This document shows positions 48,288 to 60,200 of a DNA stretch of 64,000 bases, one piece after another. The notes beneath the pieces are model-generated. The model was not told where the DNA came from. It worked only from the letters and a program-made list of their open reading frames with translations, and searched no databases. Every line of letters begins with the position of its first letter. The first letter of the stretch is position 1. The DNA comes from Lepisosteus oculatus (Eukaryota > Chordata > Actinopteri > Semionotiformes > Lepisosteidae). Position numbers and translations under genes: made by a program. The stretch covers positions 72,671,284 to 72,735,283 of the forward strand of contig NC_090698.1 of NCBI RefSeq assembly GCF_040954835.1. Direction: 5' to 3'.

Positions 48288-51200
48288 TCAGAAAGCTTTA
48301 TTCATCCCTGGAGGGCAATTTGAGATTAATTACAATTAAAATAAATACATTTTAGATTAATTAGGAGGGCAATTAATGATGTGATGGCAGCCAAAATGCA
48401 CTAGTATGTTCACCTTTGTCAGTTATCAGTGGGGAAGAGAGCAGAGTGATGAAGCCAGTTCAGAGATGGGGATTATTAGGAGGCCATGGCTGGTAAAGGC
48501 CAGGGAGAAATGTGGCCAGGACTGGGGTAATACCCATTCTCTATTCAGATTTTTAATGAGCACAGAGAATGAGGACCTCAATATTACATCTCATCTGAAG
48601 GACCGTGCTTTTTATACAGTGCAGTGTCCCCATCACTATACTGGGGCATTAGGACCGACACAGACCACAGGGTGAGCGCCCCCTGCTGGCCCCACTAACA
48701 CCTCTTCCCACAGCAACATTGGCTTTCCCAGGAGGTCTCCCATCCAGGTACTGACCAGGCTCATCCTGCTAAGCTTCAGTGGGCTGCCAGCTGTGAGCTG
48801 TGAGCTGCAGGGTGATATGGGTGATATGGCTAATGGCCTCCTGAAAGCAGTTCCTCCTGGTCTCAGTTTTAAATGCACCGCTGGTGCCACCTGGTTCATG
48901 TTTCACTGTTCATTCTGAACAAAGCGGGCAGTGAAATGTCAAAACGTTAAACTCTGCATCTTTATAGAAAGTGTCACACTCCTAAGCCAGTCTGGTGAAA
49001 ATGGCATTTCTTCTTCAGCTTGAAGGAGATGATACTGGAGACTTCGAGGCCACCTCAGCTGCAGCTTTCCTGCTGTCCTCGGAAACTAACAGGACCGTAT
49101 ACATCGCAGTGAAGGACGATGAGCTGCCAGAAGCTGATGAGACTTTCGTCTTCTCCCTTAGGCTGCAGGTAAACCCCTGTCTCTAATACCTCCATGTGCT
49201 TGTTTATGACAGGATATGGGTAGACTGTATACTAATTCTGAATTTGTTTTCATTCTTGTCTTTTTAGGTGTCATAATTGCACTTTTAGTCCACATTTAAT
49301 ATTATTCCAAAAATTATTTGTTTTAGAATGTGTGAATGATTTCATGGGTTAATGTGTTTTATGAATAGATTAACAGATTGGTGCATTAGTCACACCTATT
49401 ACCTGTTACAAATGCTTAAATCAAAATGTTTTAAATTTGTTGTACTGTAAATGTTTCACTTGTTCTAAAGGAGACAGAAGTTTACTTCACACAGTTGTAA
49501 TAAACTGGTTTACAATTTAAAAAAGTAGCCAGGAGAGCACAGATCATTGCTGTGTGATGGTTCTATTCAGTTCTATTTTAAATTTTTGGGGGGATGTTTT
49601 AGTTTAGATTTTATATTGGTTTCATTGCATACAGATTTGTCTTAAGTGCACATAAAGGGTCTTTAGCACAGAGATCTTTGTTTCTTTGTGACGTCGTTTC
49701 CAGATTTTGTTTCTCAGCTCTGTCTCTGTTTTACAGACACCATGTCTCACAAAGTTCACTGTTGGCCCAATGTTTAAACATGCGCCTAAAAGAGAAGTAT
49801 AGTCCACACATTTCTAGTTGCTTTTATAACTTTCCATTCATAAAGGTCTTTCAGATCTAGACGCATGGCTCTTTGATGTTCCCTGAAACTTTTCCCTCTG
49901 AAGCCTTACTGTTTCTGGAACAGCCAATGCTAAAAGACACCTTTGTAGGCAAGATCATGTAACACCAGCATCAGAAAAGGCTGACTGAACATTAAATTAA
50001 ACTAAAATAATAAACAGAGACTTATGGAGGTCAAAGCTGTTTCTCAAAAAATGTTTTTCAGAAAGTCCACCACACACTTCTACAGAGAAGGAATAATCAA
50101 TCATTTCATAATTAAAAATTCCCACCCTTGAAAACATCACATGGTGACAATCTTTTGATCGTCGCAGACATGAAACTGTATTCAAATTTTACTTAAATTA
50201 CAATTTGCATAATTGTACTATTTCTATTCTGGCTCCAAAATGCTTAAGATGTAACTGCATGATTAATGAAAGAGTTTAATTGATCAACTTTAAAATACTT
50301 TAAAAGAAACATTGTGCTGTATATGTATGCTGTATAAGAAAACAATGAGGTTAGCTGTTTAATTGATAAGTTGGGTCGGGACTAAAACCAGAAGACACTC
50401 CAGAAAAGGAATTTGCCCCCGTTAGATTAAATAGACAGGAGCTGCCTCATCTCTGAAGCATGGCCTGGGCTTGTCCATTCTTGGGTGTTTCTAGCTGTGT
50501 TTTCTTATCCTCCTGTTTTTGTAACACCTTCAGGCTTGACGAGCATACTGACTGCACCAGAATCTACAAGAATAATAGTTGTGCAATGAAATAAGCTGTT
50601 TCCTTTCCTTATTTTTTCACGTGTGTTCTTTGGTGTTCAGGTAGGAACGTTTCCAGTATATTCCTCATCGGCATTTTACAGGTTGCAGGCTATAGGCTTT
50701 TAACTACGTGCACCAACGAAACCCAAAACTCATGTTTATCCCACTTCCCGAAAAGAGCAGCAACGTTTGGTTGTTGCCTCAGAGCTCGGAGACCTCAGCC
50801 TCACAGTCAAAGCAAGCTTTAGAAAACAGGTCTTAGTGGACTGACAGTGAAAGCCCTGTGATGAGCCGTGTGCTGGGGAGCAGCGGAGTCTCTCAGTGGG
50901 ATGGGATGGGATGCTAGACTCTGTTCCAGAACACAGAGCCACCTCACAGCCTGGTGCAGTGTTGGCCGATTGGCAGGCGGACCCAGGAGAGGCCAAGCTG
51001 TGAATAGCTGGGGATGTTTACATCCGGATTGAGAATGCTCGCCGAGTCGCAAGGGGATTGTGAGAGCGTGTGTGTTTTGTGTCTGTGTGCCTGCAAGTAC
51101 AAGGACCACCGATTGAAAGCAAGCTCTGTTAAAGCTGGGAAAAGCTGTCCCTGAATAGAGGTTGAATGAAGGGGTTTTAAGAAGAAGTATGCTCTCGGAT

Positions 51201-54200
51201 GGACTGCTCCGTGATTGAAATTGTCGGAACATGTTTGACTTATTTCTGATTCTTTGCCGACAGCAGCCAAACATTTAAACAGATGTTGAAAACAAAAATT
51301 GATTAAGATAAAAAACACCTTTGACTCTTGAGCAATAAATACCATACTAAACTGTACTGCGATGTGATCTGCTATTATTTTGCTCATGTGGCAATATCTA
51401 TATTTGCAGTAGCCTGTTACATTTACACTGAACATTCAAAAAGGAGGGGGGAATGATTGGATTGCAAATTTGGATTTTTACTGAATTGAATATTCAGAAT
51501 GTAAATGTCAATTGGTGTTAAATCATCACAGCAGCACAAAATGGTTTAATCCCGTTTTAAAAAACAAAACAAATAAAAGGACTGAAAATGTATAATTTAT
51601 TTAACACAATTTATAATTTATTGTTAAATGGGAAGAAATACATTGTCTGCTCTCAGGATTAAGATCCCTTTATTGGCCGTACACAATTTGATGTACTAGG
51701 AATTTGTCTTTTCGCATACCCCAACTTGCTCTCCATGAGCCACACAGACAGGGAGAGAAGCTTGGGGTCAGAGCGCAGGGTCAGTCATTTATACAGGACC
51801 CTAGGAGCAGTTGGGGTTAAGGGCCTTGCTCAAGGGCCCACCAGGGTAGGATTCCTCTTACCAACCAGCAGCCTTCCAGCCATAGGCGCAGATCCTTAGC
51901 CACAGAGCCACCACATCGCCCATTTATGTTTTGCGATTCACACCTGAAATATTTGTTGCAACCATCTATCCATTTTCAGTAACTTCCTCGTAGAGCACAG
52001 GGCTCTCCTTTCTTTGCATTTTCTTCATAAAGGTCATTTGCCTTTTTAAGAACCAGTCTAATTCCCATTCCAGGAATGTGTCGTGTTTTAACATATCAGT
52101 ATCAAAGACAAACTGGTCGTCCTAACAGCGCTGTGAGTGTTTGTGGGAAATCCTCATTGGACTCTTACTCAAGAGCATAACAAAGGCTACAGAAGAGAGG
52201 AGGACATTCGACCTGTGGAGCCCGTTTGGTAGTTAGAAGCTAATTGATTCAGGAATCTAATGAAGACTTTTCTTGGGCACATGCCGCTTTGAGTGCAGAG
52301 GTACTGTCTGTTCTGTCCCCTCTGGCTCATGTTTCACTGTTGGTTCTAAAGGAGGTCTGCTGGTTTGGCTTTGACCTCAGTGCCTTTGAGGGTTCATATT
52401 ATTGTGTCCCTCTCAGTCTTCTTTATTCACTTGCTCATGATGCTCTCCAGTGTTTAGACACAAAACCGCCATTTTAATTGCGGTGTCTGGCTGTAAGGGG
52501 GCAGTAAAAAGGGACCAGAGTGGAGCTGGCCAGCGTGTCGGGTGTCTCTGCAAACTTTTTGTCGTTTCCCCGTCTCTTGTCGTTGGTGGCTGTAAAAGCT
52601 GGACAAGAGGTACTTCGTTTCCAGCCCTCACGGGAGGCGTCTGCTGAGGTGCCTGCAGAGTGTGGAGCTGTGGGCGCTGAGCTTTACTGGCTGCTAGAAA
52701 TCCCAATGGTGGGCTGATTTGTAGGTCATTAGGAGCTCTCAGGGTGGGTTACAGCCTGGTGGTTGCAGAGGAAACAGAAGTGATGAACGGGTAATAGGAG
52801 GCAGCAGAGGTTCAGGTTTAATTCAGCTGCACAAAGCTCCTTTATCGACTGTGTGCTTCCAGAGCGCTGCCCCCGGTGTGAGACTTGGACTCCCCAACAC
52901 TGCCTCTGTGACCATCCTGTCCAACGACAATGCCTTTGGAATCATTTCCTTCAACACAGTAAGCCATCTCAGCGTGGTTTTTTTATCTCCTCTCTTGTTC
53001 ATCTTTACTGTGAGGTTGATTTAAAAAAAATAAATAGTTTTCTCTATTTTATTAAGTGCATTGACTGTGTACAATGACTTGATTGAAAATATAAATGAGT
53101 GGAAACTTCAAAATGCGTTACAAACTAGCTACTGATGTAATAATATCCATCAAACCTTGTATTGGGGGTCACCAGCACTTTTTTGTGAAGGCAGGACTGA
53201 TTTCTTCCTACAAAGATATTTTATAGATGATGTGTGATTTTTTAGACCATTTTTTTTTGTAAAAGCTGCAGCCATTTAAATGCCGTAAGGTTTAATCTAT
53301 TTATAAACAAAGAATTTAAAAAGAGTTATGACAAGAATGCTTACATCAACGTGCAACGGTCTAAATGAAAAATGCCCCAGTACAATTAAAAAGATGTTTA
53401 TAAATATGTTTGGAATCCTGTACAGAAGTTCTGCAGACACTGCAGCTGAGCACATTGTTATATTTGATAAAGTTTGTGCCAGGAGCATTATGTTGAGTTT
53501 TTTTTAATTTACTCCTGTTCTACTCCTAAAGGGTTTCTGTACTGTTCCTATACTGCTGTAATTTGCTTCTTGAATCAGTCTGAATTATATTACTCATTGT
53601 GACTCAAGGCTATCACCCTCCAAGGATGAATGCCTGTTGGGATATTATTCTTTCACCAATGTCAATGTCATTTACTTCCTTGTGTTTCAGTCAGGCACTG
53701 TTTGTAACCTCTTGTAAGTGTCTTTCACACACAAGTAAAATGGGACTAAACCCAGAGCAAATTTGGCATGGTAGCTCTTACATTTATCAGATCCACTGCA
53801 GGGAAGTTAGTTGTTAAAAGATGAAGCATGGAGTAATTTAGGTTGATTGAAGTCTCAGTGTAAGTTTATTATATTTGCCACGAAATCTAGTTTTATTATT
53901 CTCATATATTATTTCCCCATATAGTTTAATCAAATGTGTGCTGTTTTTTTTCCTGTGTGCACAAAATTATTTCAATTTCATTTTTCAAGGGTTGCTTGTT
54001 TCTTTGTTATTCTAAGCATCCCAACATTTAAAAAAAAGAACTCTACCATAAATGCTGGTAACAGCTTTCAAACAGTCTCCTGTTTGAAATATATTATATA
54101 TAGTCCCACACATATGTACTGTACCGCTGTGCCACTAGTTCCTTTCTATGAAATGCAACTTGTGTTTTTCTTCTTTATTTTATTCTTGTAACACTAGTGC

Positions 54201-57200
54201 TACTCTATAGGGTTATTTTAATATTTCCACTGCTGTCGTACTCCACATGTAATTAAACCGCTCACATCGAATTACTGGAAAAGCCTTCTCTGTCGACAAT
54301 AGCTTTCCTTGTTGTTTAGGGTGACTTTTAGAGTACTTGATTACCTTTCTGTTTCAACAGTGGGGAAAAAAAGGGGGCTTTGATTAAACTCCTTTTCCTG
54401 AATTCATGGGCCAAATACCTTTGTGTGGCGCAGCTGAAGGTTTAAAAACAAAAGAAGTACATGGTTGCTATAGGGACCGTAATACCTTCTCAGGACCAGT
54501 TTACAGAATGGATTAACTTGTTGGTGGGAGGTGGATGTTTCCATGGAAACAGCTTCTGTCATCTCAGCCCCTGCCCCTGCTCAGGCACGCCACACCCCCC
54601 CCACAGCCCACACCAGAGCTCAGATATGTGGAGATTAACCGCAAACCCCCCTCCCCTCTCTCTTGCAGTCTTCTCTAATCCCCGTGAATGAACCCAGAGG
54701 TGGGAGGCAGTATGTGCCTCTCAGCCTCATCAGGGAGATGGGGACTTACGGCACAGTGGGTGTGAACTTTGAGGTGAGTAGCGGTGCTTCAGCGGACTCT
54801 GCCTGGAGTGAGTGCAGACCGCTTTCTACCAGAGAGGGGAACAGGGGCCGAGACTGAAAGAGCACGTGCTGATTCTCTGGCGTGGAGGACTTAACCTTCT
54901 AAGGCATCAACCAGAAGATGTTTTTATCTTTTTTTTTTCCAAAGAGCTCATGCCATCTATTTTAATACTCATGTTTTTTAAAAAAATTCTGATAATAACA
55001 GCATGCATTTATATAGGGCTTTTAAATCCCCTAGGTTCCCAAGAGAGCTTGAGATATAGGGGGGGCCCGTGTGTTCGTTCATTTAGTTGTGGCACCTGCT
55101 GGGTGATGCACAGCAGCTGCACGACACACCTGACACGCCTGGAGAAGGCTCCCCAGCCGAAACGTGGTGTGCCTTTCCTTTTTCCTTCCAGCAGGGAATA
55201 CACCTTTACCTGTTCCTTTGCAGCCTACGCACGCAGGATGCAGTCATTTACCTGAAAAAAAAACCTTTAAGGACATGCTAATACGATTTGTGCATTTGAA
55301 GGTTTTAATTAATTTATTAGGCAACAACACCACATACTGTACGAAAAAGGAATATTGTCCTGTACTGGCTAGTCATTATGAATTTTCTATAAATGTACTA
55401 CTGTGGAGGTGTCCTTCATTCATAAACAGTTCCAAAGCGGCTCGGAGTGATCATTTCCTAATAATTTTGTACTTTCTCCCCAAAAAATTTTTCTCTCTTG
55501 CTCAGTTTCTTTAGATCCTTGCCAAAGCACCGTGTATAGCTTTAAGATTATTTTAGCACTTAATGGAGAGGGATTTATGATCAAGGATCGAGGGATCCAG
55601 GTCATTCCCAAATGTTCCCCTACATCCACTGTGTTTCTCTTGACAGATAAGCGATGGACCAAATGCAGCCAATGAGGATATCAGCCCCGAAAAGGGCAAT
55701 ATCACCTTTCCTCCTGGCACAGCTGTGATGGTATACAGCCTCTTGATACGTGATGACCAGGTACATCTTTTCGAGTTAAGAGCTGAAGTTCAGGGAGAAG
55801 GATAGTTTCTAATTTCACACACTTCTGCTCACCTACGTAAATGCACCCATGACTTCCCTTCGCGTGTCTCTCTGGCACCCCTCCTGCTACCCCATCTACA
55901 CTCCCACAGCAGCTCCCTGGCTCATTCCTTGTAAAAGTGTAATATGGAGGCGGTTTGAGCAGCCTTATCCTTATGGCTAGTGTGCCATTCTCTCAGCTAG
56001 GCAAGTCACACCAAGCACTCTGTTGATACTGGAATTCATCAGTCTGTCGCATTTGTTAGATTCTAACCAAACTCCTCAAGTGATTTAGGCATTTTGGGAC
56101 ACATTTGCTGCAATCTTAATAGACACTGGATATTGTCTGTGAAAAACAAAGATGGTTATTAAAGTCTTTTCCACCTAGCTCTGAAGAATAAGCACATTTG
56201 CGCTGATAAAGGGAGATTATTTTTTATTTGTTCCACACTCTACCCAGGTGTAAACAATTTACAGCTTATACTTGAAATGCAGACATTTTATTTAAATGTT
56301 TTTTGAATGTATCACGGGAAAAAATCAGTTTTCTTTTTTCATATATAGTCATTATCAAGGCCCTGCATATGCAAGTCATTACCCTAATGGGTAATAATTA
56401 TTTAACCCAACCCATTTACTTATATCCTGTCATGACTGAATTTTGTCTAAGAAACATTTTTAGGCAGAATGTTTATATTTCATGGGTCTGCTTTTCTACT
56501 ACAAGAATGTGATTGTTTTGGCCTGTATTGCTGAGAAAAGCACCGATGTTTTTCAGATACCGGAAGACGATGAGCTGTTCACTGTGAAACTGACCAGTGT
56601 TGAAGGAGGGGCTTTTATTAACCCAAACCGCAGCAGCGTTCAAATCAGAATCAACAGGAATGACAGCCCCATAAAGTTTGCCCAGGCTCTACTGCTGGTG
56701 CCTGAGACTGCGGGCGTGGTCACGGTTGTAGTGACCCGAGGAAGGGACGAGGAGGACAAACTCATCGGCTCAGACGCTGCAGAGATCTCCATCGATTATA
56801 CCATCGTCAGCGGCAACAGTACAGCCAGCGCCACGCTGAGATCCGACTTTGTCGACCTGCAGACCAACAGGACGATCGTGTTCCCCCCTCGGGTGTACGA
56901 AGTCCGACTGAGGTTCATGATCATAGACGACGCCGTCCCAGAAATAGCAGAGTCCTTCCAGGTGCTGTTAGTGGAGGACACGCTCAGGGGAGATGGGGTC
57001 CTGCTGAACCCCAGCGTTGTTCAGGTCACCATTGAGCCCAACGATAAACCCTATGGAGTGCTTTCAATCAGCAGTGGGCTTGTTGCTCAAACAGTGGTTA
57101 TTAATGAAGATCTGACTCCCAGGTAGGCAGCTCCTTTTACAGTCGTATGACATTCTGTTTACATGTGAAGCTGTGCTGAAACTAACAATCCAAGACGTTT

Positions 57201-60200
57201 GCCGTTTCCTTTTTTTTATTTAAAGAGGACTCGCGGCGTCACATCACTCCTTCTCCTCTTTCACCTGTGGTGTCCGTGTGTTTTGCGCGCCGCCAGGTTC
57301 GACGGCATTTCCGTCGTGAGGATCGGTGGGACCCACGGCAATGTGTCGGTGGGGTGGGCCATCACGCGGAACAGCACCGACCCGTCCGCCGTGACCGCCG
57401 ACTTGGCTCCGGCCGCGGGAACCCTGCGCTTCGCTGAGGGCCAGATGGCCGCGGCCCTGCAGGTCAGCATCACGCCCGATGACCTCCCCGAGGAAGCTGA
57501 GGCCTACCTCTTCAGACTCCTGCCCGGCACCGTTCAGGGGGGAGCAGAGGTGGATGAGCCAATGGAGGTCAGTAAACCAATACGGTGACGTGAGCAAACT
57601 CCTGTGTGCACCACAGCTGAACTAACCACTGTATTATAACAGCATTAACATGGCACTACTGATTATTCCTATTCCTATTCCTATTCCTATTCCAATTCCT
57701 CCATGCATTTCTGTCTAACATTTTATAATCACAAACAATCCTAAAGCAAGATTTAGAGGGAGACCCACCTCATCTGCCATTGACATTCCTCCTAGGTAAT
57801 AAGAACCCGCCTGTAAAGCGAAGTACCGCTCATCTTTTCGAAAGACGCCAAGGGATCTTTAATGAACCAGGATTCAGGGTCTTGGAGAACTGACGGAGAA
57901 AGTGTTATTGCCGCTAGTGAGTTACTGGAGCTACGGGCTCCAAGGAGGATGAAGGGCATCTCAGCAGGTTGTTATTCCTCGGTGAGGACCACATGTTCTG
58001 TGCAGTGGGCACAGGGAGAACGAGAATCAGGAGTGAGCGTAGGGCTAGTTGGGAAGTGAACTGTTTTAGGTAACATGACTGAATTTAGTGCATATATTAG
58101 TGATTTCATTAGTATTTATTTTCTTTAAATCGGTCATTTTTTTCTATCTTGAAACCAGTGTTTCAGTGATGTCTTTGCCTTTACCTGTATTATGACTTTA
58201 AGTGCAACAAAGCAGAGGATTTCATAACATTACATTAATATTACGTCTTATTTCAACATGGGCCTTGCAGTATTGCACTGCCTGTATCACCAAGATGAGC
58301 TTCTAGCAATTCTGCAAGTCTCTGAACTCCTAAAGTAGTTTCCTCATTTATAAATCCCATTTGTTGTTTTGTTTCATAGTCTATCCTATGTTTTCCTACA
58401 AACCCTGAATTTTCTCCTTATGTCCCTGTTTAATCAAGTATACTAGAAACAATGTTGAGAAATATGCGTAAAACGTAATCAGGGTTCTTTGTTAACACAG
58501 TATACTGTATATGAATAGTGCCAGTTTTAACACTAATTGAGTGAAGAGTTGGGTCCAACACCGAACAGCATCCTTCTAAATGAAAACAGATCCTCCCTCA
58601 CAGGGTGGAAGATATTTGTAAAATCAACACTTGCAAGAAGAGCATCTGGGGTGCAGGAGCTGCAGAGGATGTGGACAGGAAGGATACAGATGTGTAGCAC
58701 TGGCCACAGGATGATAGTACTTGCTATATGCTTTGCTGTTGCCTGGATCGCATTTTGTGTGGTTGTATTAAAAATAATTACATGAAAAGTTTAGTGGTTT
58801 ACCGAGCAGGCAGTGCTTTTCCACCCCCTCACCGTCTAATTATTCAGTGATGCAACACAGAGCAAAAATGATTTAAGCTCGATGGGAAATGATTATCATC
58901 ATGGGCCTGGATGTGTGAAACCTGATGGGCTACAGGCATCAGTAGCACTTTTATTGAAACAACACTGTCTTCCCAACGGGAGGTAATGTTGGCAGGATGG
59001 GCTGTGCGTCACCACCCATTTTATGCCTTTCATATGTTCTTGTGCTCTGCACATTTCTCCCACTTCTGCAAGTCCCAGAAAACAGTATCTGTCGCATGGT
59101 AAATACATTACTATACAGTACAGTATATTGTCAACAACTTTCGTTTTGCAGTATGTGGTGCCCTACATGGTATAGCAGTCAAAGGCACTGTACCTTTCAG
59201 GTTGTAATCCTTTCAGTTTGCTGCTGAAGATGTGAAATTCGTTCATTAACATGCAGGGGTCTGAGGAATAAACTACTGATGATAAGCAAGGGGATTTGCT
59301 TTTATTTCCCACAGGAAAAAAACAAACAATTTCCTAAAACATAGCGTTTATTACATTAAGGTTAGTTCATACTAAACAATGAGAAATGCCTGGAAAGTTG
59401 TCTTTTTATATGTACTGGAGGACTTCTAAGGGAATAGCCTTTAGCAGTAGCAGTGCTTGTGGGCATTGTCCGATGTTGCCTTGTCGCTTGCCTGAGGCGG
59501 ACCGGCTCAGCTATGCTTCCTGTTGCTCAGGTGGTGTTCTACATTCAAGACAGCGATGATGTCTACGGGCTGGTCACGTTCCACCCCTCCGAGCAGCAGA
59601 AGATCCAAAGCCACCCTTCCGGCCGCTTCCTCTCGCTCAGTTTCCTGCGACAGAAGGGCACGCTGGGAGACATTCAGCTGGACTACACCGCCCTGTACAT
59701 CCCTGCTGGGCCGGTTGACCCAGCCCGGGCCAGAGACGGGGTTCTGAACACAACTAGGAGAAACAGCCTGACTTTCTCCGCAGGCCAGTCCCGAGCCCAG
59801 GTCACTCTGCCCATACGGAACGATGCCTTTCTCCAGAACGAAGCCCATTTCGTTGTCCAAGTGAGTTGTTTTTTTTTCTTTGCTCTGTGCTGTCATTAGC
59901 AGGCACAAGATCCAAACCTTTCTTGTTAATAACGGTTCGCAGAAATGCAATGTGCTCTGTGTGACACGGTAAACAGGCAGGTTAGCACTATGGCCTCACA
60001 GGCCCCTGAGTTCAATTCCAACCTAAGGTACCTGGCTGTGTTAAGGTTCCAGGTTCTCCCCATTTGTATGGGTTTCCTCCTGTTGTTCAGGTTTCTTCCC
60101 ACCTCACAGAAATATATAAGTTAGATTTGATTGAATACTATGAAGTTTCCAATTTGGAAGGAGGGTATGGGGGAGAGCAAGGGGAATTAGTAATTTGGAG

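Larger units (their letters stand above)
44605..49018 (+). other. ADGRV1 intron after coding exon 1
   Basis: Dense in retroposons: 5S-derived SINE (45115-45690), L2-like tail with SINE and tRNA-Asn insertion (46828-47500), LINE remnant (47740-47900) and nested 5S-derived SINEs (47930-48845). The part at 45690-46640 is unique, GC-moderate and unidentified. Confidence 0.6.
49169..52862 (+). other. ADGRV1 intron after coding exon 2
   Basis: Mostly unique AT-rich DNA. Contains SINE family A copy 4 (51655-51921) and a LINE-family remnant (52190-52445). The part at 50700-51290 is GC-moderate and unidentified. Open frames there are not conserved. Confidence 0.5.
57568..59530 (+). other. ADGRV1 intron after coding exon 7
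   Basis: Contains a (CCTATT)n tract at 57664-57695 and a SINE3-like fragment at 57815-57895. The rest is unique DNA with no conserved frame. Confidence 0.5.

Noticed and set aside
50944..51435. 163-codon open frame on the minus strand inside an ADGRV1 intron
   Set aside because: No recognised domain, low-complexity composition, overlapping shadow frames in the same stretch.
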